NCBI GenBank assembly: GCA_013141455.1
Contig: JABFQW010000087.1
Location: 1 to 40,213, forward strand
DNA length: 40,213 bases
From: Bacteroidales bacterium
GTDB taxonomy: Bacteria; Bacteroidota; Bacteroidia; Bacteroidales; F082
Direction: 5' to 3'
The position numbers and the translations under genes were made by a program. The notes beneath the pieces are model-generated. The model did not search any database. It worked only from the letters and a program-made list of their open reading frames with translations, and was not told the origin of the DNA. This document shows positions 1 to 8,963 of the stretch, piece by piece (positions within the stretch are counted from its first letter, which is position 1; the number at the start of each line of letters is the position of its first letter).

Positions 1-1264
1 CGGTATAATTGGTTTTTTGGTTTTTCTCGCTTTTTTCATGAAATGCCGGCCCAATCGACTCAACAGCCGGTTTAAGCAACGAAATCTCTTTCATAAAAAA
101 CTTAGGCTGTTCATCGTCTGTCAGTTCATCCGAAATAACCAAATCTTCGGGCAAAGGCAAGGCTTCGATTTTCATTTTCATCAGCGATTCGATAGCCGCC
201 AGAAACGACCATTCTTTTGGCAACACAAAACTGATGGCTTCTCCCCTTTTGTCGTACCGGCCTGTTCGTCCGATGCGGTGAATATAAGTTTCGGCCTCGT
301 CGGGCAGATCGAAGTTGAATACGTGTGATACCTCCGCTATATCCAAACCACGTGCGATGATATCCGTGGCAATCAGTATCCGAATTTCCCCTTTCTGAAA
401 GCTGTCAACAGTTCTAAAGCGCTGATTCTGCGATTTGTTTGAATGTATCACAGCTAACTGTTCTCCAAATTTCGGTGACATCTGCTCAAAAAGATCATCA
501 GCCAATTTTCGCGAAGCCGTGAAAACCAACACTTTATTCATATCATCATGCTGTCTGAGTTTCTGTTCAAGCAGATTGACTTTTGTATAGAAATTGGGAA
601 GCTGATACAGAACCTGACTGATATTTTCGAGCGGAGTACCCGTCGGTGCTGCTTCTATTTTGGCAGGGAAATTAAAATATTTCCCCAGTATATTCTCAAC
701 ATCGTCAGTCAATGTAGCCGAAAACATCAGGTTCTGGCGTTTTTCGGGCAACAACTCTAAGATGCTGTTCAATTGATGACGAAAACCAAGCGTCAACATC
801 TCGTCAACCTCGTCAATCACCAGATGTTTGACGTATTTGGTATTCAGCGCGCCTTTCAGCATCAGGTCGAGCAAACGGCCGGGTGTTGCTACAAGCACAT
901 CAAGACCAGCCGCAACCTTGATCGCTTGTGTATTGATATTGGCTCCACCATAAACACCACCCACCAGAATGTTCATGTATTTTCCAAGTTTCCTTGCTTC
1001 TTCGGCTACCTGAACCACCAATTCGCGGGTTGGTACAACAACCAATATCTGCGGATGGCCATGTTTAGAAAATTTCCATTGACGAAGACAGGGCAACAGA
1101 TACGCGAATGTTTTCCCGGTACCGGTTTGGGCGATTCCCAGCACATCTTTCCCTGACATGATAACCGAAAAAACCTTTGACTGGATGCTGGTTGGTTTTA
1201 TTACACCCAAATCGTCCAATGCATTGATTAACGGGGAATTTAAATTTAATTCACGAAAAGTCAT
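1..1264 (-). CDS. DEAD-box ATP-dependent RNA helicase (RhlE-like), 3' end cut by window edge
   Basis: About 421 residues of an SF2 RNA helicase can be read on the minus strand, and the C-terminus lies outside the window. In order I see AQTGTGKT (motif I, about 45-52), PTREL (78-82), TPGR (127-130), DEVD (motif II, 151-154), SAT (182-184), ARGLD (304-308) and HRIGRTGR (329-336). All catalytic motifs are therefore intact. The family unwinds short RNA duplexes in ribosome assembly and RNA turnover, in the cytoplasm. Motif II is DEVD rather than DEAD; the ATP-contacting Asp and Glu are kept. Two adjacent ATG codons are possible starts (1267 and 1264). I chose the second because a good AAAGGAG site at 1269-1275 is only one base from the first. 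A -7 box lies at 1284-1291. The family call is firm; the exact subfamily is not. Confidence 0.9.
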   Translation of the reverse strand, partial: MTFRELNLNSPLINALDDLGVIKPTSIQSKVFSVIMSGKDVLGIAQTGTGKTFAYLLPCLRQWKFSKHGHPQILVVVPTRELVVQVAEEARKLGKYMNILVGGVYGGANINTQAIKVAAGLDVLVATPGRLLDLMLKGALNTKYVKHLVIDEVDEMLTLGFRHQLNSILELLPEKRQNLMFSATLTDDVENILGKYFNFPAKIEAAPTGTPLENISQVLYQLPNFYTKVNLLEQKLRQHDDMNKVLVFTASRKLADDLFEQMSPKFGEQLAVIHSNKSQNQRFRTVDSFQKGEIRILIATDIIARGLDIAEVSHVFNFDLPDEAETYIHRIGRTGRYDKRGEAISFVLPKEWSFLAAIESLMKMKIEALPLPEDLVISDELTDDEQPKFFMKEISLLKPAVESIGPAFHEKSEKNQKTNYT

Positions 1265-1283
1265 CATGCTCCTTTATTTTCGG

Positions 1284-1291
1284 CAAAGATA
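1284..1291 (-). promoter_or_regulatory. Bacteroidota -7 promoter box TATCTTTG before the helicase
   Basis: The minus strand reads TATCTTTG, an exact TAnnTTTG match, about 17-20 bases before the helicase start. I see no clear TTG-type -33 element at the expected distance, so only the -7 half is supported. Confidence 0.45.
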
Positions 1292-1349
1292 GACTATCTA
1301 TCGTAAATGCACCTTCAGCGGATAACAATCTGTGTTAACGTATTAAGAA

Positions 1350-2285
1350 TCAATTAAAATCGAGGTAAGGCTTTAACCTGAGAATAGAAACAGAGTCGTT
1401 TGCATTGAGTGAAACCAATTCGTTCCAGCTTTTCACAAAACCCTGTCGTTCGCGCTTGTTTACGATTGCTTTGGTGAGATTATAGTTCATATATGGATGA
1501 CGGATCAACTCTTTAAAAGTTCGTTTGTTGACAGCAAGCAATTGTATATCAACGTTTTTCAACGTAACGTTTCGTACAATAATGTTATATCTTGCCGAAT
1601 CGATTCCGTAAACTTCGCGCAATTGCTCTATACTCAGAAAGCCTCCCAATGAACGTCGGTATTGAAGTATCCTGTGAGCAAACCAGGGTCCGATATCTTT
1701 TATACCGATCAGTTGATTTGAATCAATGGTATTCAGTTCGTAAATGATTTGCCGGCTAACAATATTTTCAGTAGTACTTACCGAATCCTTCTCCGTTGTA
1801 CCGGATTTGTAAGGTTTATTAAAGTTGGTTTCGGGTATTTCGATGTAGGGCTCCAGTATTTTATATTCGGCCAATGTAAGGCTGTATATTTTTTGTAAAT
1901 CACTCTTTTTAAAGAACTTACCACCGCTCTTCTCATAATTCAAAATATTTTGAATCTGCTTATCATTTAAACCGATTTTTTTCCATTCGCTGGCGGGTAA
2001 CTTATTCGGATTGAATTGAAAAGGATGCAGTTTCAGGTCGAGGGCGGCACGTTCGGGGTTAGCGGCATCAAAATTCTCAGACTGCGACATAGCTGGCTCA
2101 TTAACCAACTTACCTCCATGTGTAAGCGCGATTGAATCAAGGTTATGATAAGAGGTAAGTTCAGGACGAATGACCAATCCAGGGAAAATATTCACAATCA
2201 ATAAAATAACCATTACAAACATCAGAAAAACGATCGCGTATTGCTCACGCTTCGTGAAACTCATCCGTTGTTTGAATGCCTGCAT
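1350..2285 (-). CDS. Helix-hairpin-helix (ComEA-like) membrane-anchored protein
   Basis: This is a 311-residue protein with one hydrophobic segment near the N-terminus (about 17-35), then a linker and repeated helix-hairpin-helix units. The clearest unit is near residues 190-225: ELNTIDSNQLIGIKDIG followed by a conserved-type stretch ending LREVYGI. An earlier unit (about 92-145) and a later one (about 255-310) look like weaker copies. HHH units of the ComEA type bind DNA non-specifically, and ComEA takes up DNA in naturally competent bacteria. Here the protein is longer than ComEA and has several HHH units, so a role in DNA uptake is only a guess. It follows the permease gene on the same strand after about 100 bases. 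I recognise the fold but not a specific function. Confidence 0.8.
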   Translation of the reverse strand: MQAFKQRMSFTKREQYAIVFLMFVMVILLIVNIFPGLVIRPELTSYHNLDSIALTHGGKLVNEPAMSQSENFDAANPERAALDLKLHPFQFNPNKLPASEWKKIGLNDKQIQNILNYEKSGGKFFKKSDLQKIYSLTLAEYKILEPYIEIPETNFNKPYKSGTTEKDSVSTTENIVSRQIIYELNTIDSNQLIGIKDIGPWFAHRILQYRRSLGGFLSIEQLREVYGIDSARYNIIVRNVTLKNVDIQLLAVNKRTFKELIRHPYMNYNLTKAIVNKRERQGFVKSWNELVSLNANDSVSILRLKPYLDFN

Positions 2286-2386
2286 AGTTTTTTATTTCGA
2301 AGATTAATTAACGAATTTATTGCAAATAATACATATCAGTCTGCGAATAAATTGGTTATAGTTGTGAAAAATTCAAATAAGTACTT

Positions 2387-3628
2387 TTATTCATACCGAA
2401 GCGATTCGATGGGGTCGAGTCGGGCTGCTTTGTTAGCTGGTAAAATACCAGATGCCATGGCAACGAAAAAGCACAATACCAAAGCCAATCCTATCCAGGG
2501 CCACGGAACAATGAAGGCGCTTCCAATAAAGTATGACATAATATTCCCTACTCCTATTCCGGCAATAATTCCAAAAACTCCGCCAATCTGTGCAATCACA
2601 ACTGCTTCAACCAGAAACTGGTTACGGATGGTGCGACGCGTAGCACCCATGGCTTTCCGGATACCGATCTCACGTGTGCGTTCAGTTACCGAAACAAGCA
2701 TGATATTCATCAATCCGATGGCTGCCCCCATGAGTGTGATCAAACCAATAAAAGTGGCGCCAAGACGTATCTGACCGGTGAGTCCGAGTAACATATTCGC
2801 AATATTATCACTTTTTGCAATCGTAAATGTTGGATCCTGGCCAAGGATATCACCGCGAATGACGCGAAACAAACCGGTTGCTTCGCCTATGGCAGCTTCC
2901 ATTTTCTCAGCATTATCAGTCCTGACACTGATGCTGTAATTCATATTCGGACGTGAAAAATACTGCCGGACATTATTTATAGGGACAAGGCAATCGCGGT
3001 CACCGCTGAAACCCATGCTCGAACCTTTTTCTTTTGTCACACCGATGATACGATATTTCCCCGGGCCAACAGAGATTATTTTTCCGATCGGATCCTGATT
3101 CGATTTGAACAGCGACTTCACGATCTGGCTTCCGACAACGGCAAGATGGGCGCCATTCTGCACTTCGGTGGCAGTTAAATTCCGGCCTCTTTCTATTTCA
3201 TAGCCTGAGTTAAACAGATAGTTTTCGTCGATACCAACAATTTGAATATTCGGATTGGTTTTTTCCAACTCATATTTTAGTGTTGCTATCCCTGTTCCAC
3301 GGGTAGAGATGCTGGTAGAAGCCGGAAAAGTATAAAGTTCTTTAAAATCCATTGCCTCACGATAATCAATGTTTTTATACGATTTCGCACTGCTGTGATG
3401 ACCTCCCATATGCACAACCATCTCACGGTTCCGGATGTTGAAGGTGTTTGAACCCATCATGGAAAAGTTCTCGGTAAGATAATATTTCATCGAGTCGATG
3501 GCCGTGAGTATTCCAACAAGCGCCATTATTCCGAAACCAATGATAGCTATCGTGAGCACAGTTCGCAAGGCATGACTCCTGATTGAATCGAATGAGATGC
3601 GTATATTTTCGTAGGCCTGTCTGTTCAT
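2387..3628 (-). CDS. MacB/FtsX-type ABC transporter permease
   Basis: This 413-residue protein has the MacB layout: one N-terminal membrane helix (about 19-43), a large periplasmic domain (about 45-285) and three C-terminal helices (about 288-312, 340-366 and 373-395). It ends in the family-typical LDPIESLRYE. The segment RTREIGIRKAMGATRRTIRNQ after the second helix is the conserved FtsX cytoplasmic loop. Such permeases work with a LolD/MacB-type ATPase in mechanotransmission or in export of lipoproteins, peptides or drugs. No ATPase gene lies next to it, so the partner must be encoded elsewhere. It sits 9 bases after upp on the same strand and is probably co-transcribed with it. The substrate cannot be told from sequence. 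Confidence 0.88.
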   Translation of the reverse strand: MNRQAYENIRISFDSIRSHALRTVLTIAIIGFGIMALVGILTAIDSMKYYLTENFSMMGSNTFNIRNREMVVHMGGHHSSAKSYKNIDYREAMDFKELYTFPASTSISTRGTGIATLKYELEKTNPNIQIVGIDENYLFNSGYEIERGRNLTATEVQNGAHLAVVGSQIVKSLFKSNQDPIGKIISVGPGKYRIIGVTKEKGSSMGFSGDRDCLVPINNVRQYFSRPNMNYSISVRTDNAEKMEAAIGEATGLFRVIRGDILGQDPTFTIAKSDNIANMLLGLTGQIRLGATFIGLITLMGAAIGLMNIMLVSVTERTREIGIRKAMGATRRTIRNQFLVEAVVIAQIGGVFGIIAGIGVGNIMSYFIGSAFIVPWPWIGLALVLCFFVAMASGILPANKAARLDPIESLRYE

Positions 3629-3637
3629 TTCAATAAT

Positions 3638-4291
3638 TTAATCGCTTTTTCTTCCAAATGCCAGGTCACCGGCATCGCCCAAACCAGGCACGATATATGC
3701 CTGTGCAGTTAATTCATCATCTAATCCACCAACCCAAATGGTCACATTCTTTCCAAAAACATTGCGTTTTACAAATTCGACACCTTCAATACTGGCCAAT
3801 GCCGAAACAATGTGGATGTGTTTGGGTTTCCCAAGTGCTTGCAATCCCTTCAGTGTTTTCATGATTGAAGCGCCGGTGGCAAGCATAGGATCACTCAGAA
3901 TCAATATTTTATCTTCAATTGATGGGCTTGATATATACTCAACACGTATTTCAAACGCTTCATTTTTATCATATTTCCGGTAAGCCGTAATAAAGGCGTT
4001 GTCGGCCTTATCGAAATAGTTCAACAATCCCTGATGTAACGGCAAACCTGCACGCAGGATTGTCGCTAATATAGGCTGATTAACGATCAATGGCATGGTT
4101 GCCACACCAAGTGGTGTAGTAACTTCAACATCTTGAAATTCAAAAGTTTTACTGATCTCGTAAGCAAATATTTCACCGATACGTTCGAGATTTCGCCTGA
4201 ATCGCATACGATCGTTTTGAAGCTCACTGTTACGGATCTCAGCAATAAACTGATTGAATACAGAATTCGTTTCGCCAAGGTTTCTTACCAT
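3638..4291 (-). CDS. upp: Uracil phosphoribosyltransferase
   Basis: This 217-residue cytoplasmic enzyme of pyrimidine salvage makes UMP from uracil and PRPP. The PRPP-binding loop ILSDPMLATGAS is at about 131-142. The uracil-binding C-terminal motif, GLGDAGDLAFG, is at about 203-213. Both are hallmarks of the Upp family, and the length matches. The motif normally reads GDAGDRxFG, so the Leu in place of Arg is a small deviation. An exact -7 box (4314-4321) lies 22 bases before the ATG, which suggests that upp heads the transcription unit with the downstream permease and HHH gene. Confidence in the function is high. Confidence 0.93.
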   Translation of the reverse strand: MVRNLGETNSVFNQFIAEIRNSELQNDRMRFRRNLERIGEIFAYEISKTFEFQDVEVTTPLGVATMPLIVNQPILATILRAGLPLHQGLLNYFDKADNAFITAYRKYDKNEAFEIRVEYISSPSIEDKILILSDPMLATGASIMKTLKGLQALGKPKHIHIVSALASIEGVEFVKRNVFGKNVTIWVGGLDDELTAQAYIVPGLGDAGDLAFGRKSD

Positions 4292-4313
4292 TTTAATGTG
4301 TGTTGTTAATTAG

Positions 4314-4321
4314 CAAAAGTA
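4314..4321 (-). promoter_or_regulatory. Bacteroidota -7 promoter box TACTTTTG before upp
   Basis: The minus strand reads TACTTTTG, matching TAnnTTTG, 22 bases before the upp ATG. It would drive upp and the two genes after it. No convincing -33 element was seen. Confidence 0.5.
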
Positions 4322-4441
4322 AGGATTCTGAATATAAAACTGAATACAATGTGCAAAAATAGATGATTGACCGTCGTAATCGGTTAAAAATCGCACGAAT
4401 TTGTTAAATATCAAAATGTTAGAATGGAATATAGATTCCAA

Positions 4442-5383
4442 TTATTGCGACGATTTCAACCTCCTGATTATTTTCATTCCAATTTTCCATACTAAAGGGA
4501 GCCGGTTAATAACAATTCCCGGATAATCAGTCTGTTTGCTTCCAAAACCTTTGTAGAACCGTGCAAGTCCTTCATCGTCAGAGCCTTCAAAATCGAGGGT
4601 AAATTGACTTGGAGCAAATTCCTTAATCACGCTATCGAGCAAAAATGTCAATGCATGATTTTCTTTGGCCGTTTGATTTGCACCAGAAAACAAAAAGACA
4701 ATTTTATAATGACTTTGCATAAAAATTGCTCCGGCACACAACTCATTTTTCGAATCATGAACGGCATATACCAAGGCTTGCCCGCGATAATTAGCCATCT
4801 GTGTCAGATTAAGCAGTCGCGCATATTCAAGATCATTCCAATGGCTTATTGTACGACCCCGGTTACTTCTGAAAAGACGAATAATACTTTCCGCCTTTCC
4901 GTTTTTATTGATTGTAAGGCCCGCTTCGTGGGCTTTCCTGAGATTTCGTTTGGTATTGGTTGAATATTTATTAAAAATCCTGTCGTACGAATTTATCAGA
5001 TCAAGTTCATGATTCAGGTGTTTCACCATTTCATAACCCTCACTTTCAGTTTTGTTATGAGAGTTTAACCTGATTTCAATAAACTGATATTGGGCAGGAA
5101 TATTCGATAAAAACTGCTGAACAATAGCCGGATTAAGGATGGATATTGAATAGATGCCAAGCTGTTGCGAGAAAAACGGTTGAAACAGATATCCAATTCC
5201 GAATTTATTATTACCCGTGAGCGGAAAAATACGTTCATAATCATCATCGACAAGTGCATTCCAGTTAGGATGGACTATATCGAGATACCACGACCAACCA
5301 TAAATATTTCCGTTGAATGCCTCTTTGATGCAGCTATCCCATTTGTTCTTATCAATCTCGTCATGCTTTAAAAAACGTATCAT
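4442..5383 (-). CDS. FemAB/GNAT-like acyltransferase (BioF2-type domain)
   Basis: This 313-residue soluble protein has no signal peptide or membrane segment. The C-terminal half (about 150-285) resembles the FemAB-like or BioF2-type GNAT fold: a TKRNLRKAHEAGL stretch, then alternating strands with ELCAGAIFMQSHYKIVFLF and the FEGSDDEGLARFYKGFG motif. The F[ED]GS...V/LxRFYxxFG segment is typical of FemAB-like transferases in Bacteroidota. The family transfers amino acids or acyl groups to peptidoglycan or surface polymers. The gene is 32 bases downstream of the deacetylase-like gene and probably shares its transcript, which fits a joint role in envelope polymer modification (inference). The substrate is unknown. 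Confidence 0.72.
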   Translation of the reverse strand: MIRFLKHDEIDKNKWDSCIKEAFNGNIYGWSWYLDIVHPNWNALVDDDYERIFPLTGNNKFGIGYLFQPFFSQQLGIYSISILNPAIVQQFLSNIPAQYQFIEIRLNSHNKTESEGYEMVKHLNHELDLINSYDRIFNKYSTNTKRNLRKAHEAGLTINKNGKAESIIRLFRSNRGRTISHWNDLEYARLLNLTQMANYRGQALVYAVHDSKNELCAGAIFMQSHYKIVFLFSGANQTAKENHALTFLLDSVIKEFAPSQFTLDFEGSDDEGLARFYKGFGSKQTDYPGIVINRLPLVWKIGMKIIRRLKSSQ

Positions 5384-5415
5384 CCGGTCAGTTATGTGAG
5401 TAATGGGTGAATCAA

Positions 5416-6729
5416 TTATGGAACAGCTTCAATGATAATCTGTTTGTAAACATCTAACCAGCCACTCCAGCGCTTGCTGTTACTCAGGCTTTCGTTATGC
5501 CAGAGGGTGATAAAAGTTCCCTGAACTTTTTTTACCTCGTGAATTAAGTTTTTCGCGAGTTCGAGCGCTGCCTCGGGTTCAATGTTAAGATAATCGCGCA
5601 AGGTGCCGTCCATCAATGCAAACGGATGCAAACGCAATGGTGTCGGGCCATCATGATCGAGGTCGTAAAAAAAGAAACTATCGGCTATCCCTGCCCTGAA
5701 ACCGGCTTGCGATGCGTAACCCATTGTATAATCATCAGTGATATCTAAATCGATTAAATTGTGGTAAGTCATCGGCAGGTTCATCCTCAGAAAATGCTGT
5801 CGGCTCCTGGTAACTTCGCGGTTTAACACACGCGAGAGATGTTGAACTTCGGGTTTTAGTTTGGTTTTATCATCAAAAGAAGCGTAAGACGGATGAATAC
5901 CAACATCGGCATAATCGCCCAACTGTTTTATAAGTAGCTGAAATTCATTGTTATCTATCGGTATATTTTTATCATTCACATCATAATTGGCAAACAGTAT
6001 GAAATAGATCGGATGCAACTGATATTGTTGCTGCAACTCAAACTGAAGTTCAAAGGTATCAAACGGGTCTTTTATTTTATTGGTTAATACTGCATATCTC
6101 ATCTTTATCTCCTGCATATCACCATCGATAAAATTCTTTAAAAACGAACCGTAAGTCCGGATAAAGCCTTTATTTTTATAAGCCCAGGCTGCATCAATAT
6201 CGTAGGTTGGAATGAAGCTATATTTTCGTTCAGGAATTTTCAAACCATTGAAATGCTCTTTTAATCGTATTTCAAGCTGTTTGCACCAGATATTCACCAA
6301 GGGTTTATGCAGCAAATTCAACCGAAACAGCATACTCGACGATGCCTGATAACGTCCATGCGCGTCCTTTACAAAGGGCAGGTATTCTTCATAACGACTC
6401 ACCAAATAAAAAGAGGCTGCAAAAATATCGTATGGAAGTGCTGATTCACTGTTGAATACAGGAAATAATACGGTCGATTCGCCGTAATGAAAGGGCTTAA
6501 GATCCTGACTGAATATTTCCCTTTCGAACAATAATTGGGTAGCTTTTAAAAAAAATGAATCCCCACATTTGTTTTCTCCATAACATATTTTTATTCCTTC
6601 ATAAGTCAGGAATTCAGCTTCGACGGTTGTCAATTCCACGAGAAACCCCAATTGTTCATGAAGCACCAAATCAAACACATAGCGAAGCCGCTGTGTAATT
6701 TTTGGGACGAGAACCAATATTTTATTCAT
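5416..6729 (-). CDS. Polysaccharide deacetylase-family protein with N-terminal accessory domain
   Basis: This protein is about 437 residues from the ATG at 6729. The C-terminal two thirds resemble a NodB/CE4-type deacetylase. It has a TYDIDAAW metal-site motif (about 175-182, two Asp), a GIHPSY histidine motif, a GFRAG arginine motif and a late LWHNES histidine. The N-terminal third (about 1-170) is a separate domain seen with this family in Bacteroidota. CE4 enzymes remove acetyl groups from N-acetylated sugars, but there is no signal peptide, so the substrate is probably a cytoplasmic or membrane-facing precursor. The frame stays open to a TTG at 6747, but that would overlap the promoter box at 6735-6742, so I prefer the ATG (MNKILVL). 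It is followed by the FemAB-like gene. Confidence 0.75.
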   Translation of the reverse strand: MNKILVLVPKITQRLRYVFDLVLHEQLGFLVELTTVEAEFLTYEGIKICYGENKCGDSFFLKATQLLFEREIFSQDLKPFHYGESTVLFPVFNSESALPYDIFAASFYLVSRYEEYLPFVKDAHGRYQASSSMLFRLNLLHKPLVNIWCKQLEIRLKEHFNGLKIPERKYSFIPTYDIDAAWAYKNKGFIRTYGSFLKNFIDGDMQEIKMRYAVLTNKIKDPFDTFELQFELQQQYQLHPIYFILFANYDVNDKNIPIDNNEFQLLIKQLGDYADVGIHPSYASFDDKTKLKPEVQHLSRVLNREVTRSRQHFLRMNLPMTYHNLIDLDITDDYTMGYASQAGFRAGIADSFFFYDLDHDGPTPLRLHPFALMDGTLRDYLNIEPEAALELAKNLIHEVKKVQGTFITLWHNESLSNSKRWSGWLDVYKQIIIEAVP

Positions 6730-6734
6730 GCGAC

Positions 6735-6765
6735 CAAAATTAGCCAAATATCAGCAGTCGGGCAA
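6735..6765 (-). promoter_or_regulatory. Full Bacteroidota promoter (TTG-N20-TAATTTTG) abutting the deacetylase-like gene
   Basis: On the minus strand a TTG (6763-6765) is followed by 20 bases and then TAATTTTG (6735-6742), a close match to the Bacteroidota -33/-7 promoter. Only five bases (GTCGC) separate the box from the ATG, so transcription should start at or within a few bases of the start codon. Confidence 0.6.
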
Positions 6766-6970
6766 GATCACGAAAAATATTCGGTATAATCAGGAATTAT
6801 CTTTAAAAAATGGCAGTTGATCCAGGTCCAACATAGCCCGCAAAAAATGTTTCTGTGCGATCAGGTGGTTCGTAGTTATTCAGTTCCAGCGAGATACATG
6901 CGTAATATAATCCGGTATCAAAGAAAGGCAGAAAACTCTGTTTCATTCAAAATATCTTCGCAAAATTTCC

Positions 6971-6978
6971 TATTTTTG
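6971..6978 (+). promoter_or_regulatory. Bacteroidota -7 promoter box TATTTTTG before dnaX
   Basis: TATTTTTG matches TAnnTTTG and lies 22 bases before the dnaX ATG. The -33 region holds only a weak CTGTTTC-like sequence. Confidence 0.45.
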
Positions 6979-7000
6979 GTGCTGAAAATAAGCTTAATCC

Positions 7001-8743
7001 ATGGAGAACTTTGTTGTATCGGCGCGAAAATACCGGCCTATTACTTTTGAAACTGTTGTAGGACAATCGGCCATAACAACTACGCTGAAGAATGCCATAA
7101 AAAACAACATTCTTGCACAGGCGTTTTTATTCTGCGGACCGCGCGGAGTGGGTAAAACGACCTGCGCACGTATCATGGCCAAATCAATCAATTGCATGAA
7201 TCCCGGTCTGGATGCCGAAGCCTGTGACAAATGCGAATCATGCACCTCGTTCAATCATTCAGCGTCATTTAATATCCATGAGCTTGATGCAGCATCAAAT
7301 AATTCGGTTGACGATATCAGGAGCTTAGTCGATCAGGTTCGTATCCCTCCACAGGTCGGAAAATACAAAATATATATCATCGATGAGGTTCATATGCTTT
7401 CGCCTGCTGCTTTTAATGCATTCCTGAAAACGCTGGAAGAACCGCCGGCATACGCAAAATTTATTTTGGCAACAACCGAAAAACATAAGATTATACCTAC
7501 AATTCTGTCGCGTTGTCAGATATTTGATTTTAAACGAATTACCGTTGAAGATATCACCCGTCACCTGCAATTTGTGGCATCGAAGGAAGGCGTTACAGCT
7601 GAAGAGGAGGCGCTGAATATTATTGCGCAAAAATCGGATGGAGCTTTACGTGATGCCTTATCACTTTTCGACCAGATGGTGAGTTTTGCTGGTTATAATT
7701 TTACCTACAAAAATGTTATCGAAAACCTGAATGTACTTGATTATGAATACTATTTCAGGATCACCGAAACACTCCTTCAGTCGAATGTGAGCAATACCTT
7801 ACTGATTTTAAACGAGATCATCGACAATGGTTTCGATGGACAGCATTTCATCATCGGATTAGGAAATCATCTTCGTAATCTTTTGGTAAGCCGGGATGTC
7901 AATACACTAAAGATCATGGAGGTGAGTGAGAATCTGCGCAACAGATATGCCATGCAGGCCCAGCAATGCCAGCCTGAATTTTTATTGAAAGCCCTCGACA
8001 TCAACAACCAGTGCGATCTGAATTACAGAAACAGCAACAACAAACGGTTACATCTTGAAATCAGCCTGTTACAAATAGCCTCACTTCAAAATACGGGGCA
8101 AGCCGCTTCGTCACAACAGGTGCCAAAAATACAGATGAGTGCCGCCACAACGCCACATATCTCTCCGAAACAGGTTTCGGAACCGGTACATAGTGCACCA
8201 ACATCACCAACAACACCGAAATCCGCTTACCCATCAAACATAAGCACTCCCAAGGTTGCTGAACCTAAAACCCCGGTTAATGAAGAGTTTAGCCGTCAGA
8301 AAAGCACCCGAACCATCTCGATCAGCGATTTTGGAAAATCAAATAGCGAAAAACAACAGCTGGTTGAGCCTGAGTTATCAGATCCTTTCGATCTGGAGCA
8401 GTTGAAAACTGTTTGGAATGCTTTCATCGTGCAAAACCGTACGATTTCACCAAGTTTCACAAATGCCATCTCCAGGTATGAACCTGTTTTAAACGAAGCC
8501 AATGAAATCACTTTTCAAACAGACAACACACTGATTGTAAGCGACAAACTAAATATAAATGCTTTACTCGAATTTTTAAAATCAAAACTGAGGAATACTT
8601 CGGTTAAGCTTATACCAATTGTTGTTGATAATCCGAAAGAGTTGGGTGCTTATACTGATAAAGAAAAGTTTGAGAAGCTGGCTGCGGATAGACCCGTATT
8701 ACGAACGGTTAAAGATCAGTTAAATCTGGAAACAGATTTTTAA
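7001..8743 (+). CDS. dnaX: DNA polymerase III subunit gamma/tau
   Basis: This 580-residue clamp-loader ATPase loads the beta clamp on primed DNA at the replication fork. The N-terminus MENFVVSARKYRP is typical. Walker A GPRGVGKT is at 46-53, a zinc module uses Cys65, 75, 78 and 81, and Walker B IIDEVH is near 126-131. EEPPAYAKFILATTE (sensor 1 region) and the SRC motif (ILSRCQ) follow. After about 365 comes a Pro/Thr/Ser-rich linker to about 445, then a C-terminal domain expected to contact the polymerase. The gene is on its own transcript between divergent neighbours. I saw no obvious slippery A-run with a hairpin, so only one product is predicted. Function is nearly certain. Confidence 0.96.
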   Translation: MENFVVSARKYRPITFETVVGQSAITTTLKNAIKNNILAQAFLFCGPRGVGKTTCARIMAKSINCMNPGLDAEACDKCESCTSFNHSASFNIHELDAASNNSVDDIRSLVDQVRIPPQVGKYKIYIIDEVHMLSPAAFNAFLKTLEEPPAYAKFILATTEKHKIIPTILSRCQIFDFKRITVEDITRHLQFVASKEGVTAEEEALNIIAQKSDGALRDALSLFDQMVSFAGYNFTYKNVIENLNVLDYEYYFRITETLLQSNVSNTLLILNEIIDNGFDGQHFIIGLGNHLRNLLVSRDVNTLKIMEVSENLRNRYAMQAQQCQPEFLLKALDINNQCDLNYRNSNNKRLHLEISLLQIASLQNTGQAASSQQVPKIQMSAATTPHISPKQVSEPVHSAPTSPTTPKSAYPSNISTPKVAEPKTPVNEEFSRQKSTRTISISDFGKSNSEKQQLVEPELSDPFDLEQLKTVWNAFIVQNRTISPSFTNAISRYEPVLNEANEITFQTDNTLIVSDKLNINALLEFLKSKLRNTSVKLIPIVVDNPKELGAYTDKEKFEKLAADRPVLRTVKDQLNLETDF

Positions 8744-8936
8744 CCGGATAATCCTTTCTATATATTGTAAGTTATTGAATCCCCTAACTTTTATTAACAA
8801 GGAGTGAATGCCGGGATTATGCCTCGCAATATGCAATCCGAAGTCGAAAGAACGATCGCAAGATTCAACATTAAATTATTGTTTTCCAATTATTTATACT
8901 GACATCCTGGATTATTCCCATGTTCAATCAAATTAG

Positions 8937-8944
8937 TATCTTTG
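8937..8944 (+). promoter_or_regulatory. Bacteroidota -7 promoter box TATCTTTG before the PlsC-like gene
   Basis: TATCTTTG is an exact TAnnTTTG match, 19 bases before the ATG at 8964. No clear -33 element is visible. The box suggests that this gene has its own promoter and is not read only from dnaX. Confidence 0.45.
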
Positions 8945-8963
8945 CCAACCTAAAAGAAACGCT

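Noticed and set aside
4425-4440. Hairpin TGGAAT-ATAG-ATTCCA at the end of the FemAB-like gene
   Set aside because: Six pairs only and no T-tract on the minus strand.
7624-8700. Programmed frameshift in dnaX to give a short gamma form
   Set aside because: A-runs are short and no stable downstream hairpin or nearby out-of-frame stop pattern like that of E. coli was seen.
8808-8936. 42-codon plus-strand frame with an AAGGAG site before its ATG
   Set aside because: Shine-Dalgarno sites are not a strong signal in Bacteroidota. The product is unrecognisable and the stop runs directly into the -7 box of the next gene. Probably chance.
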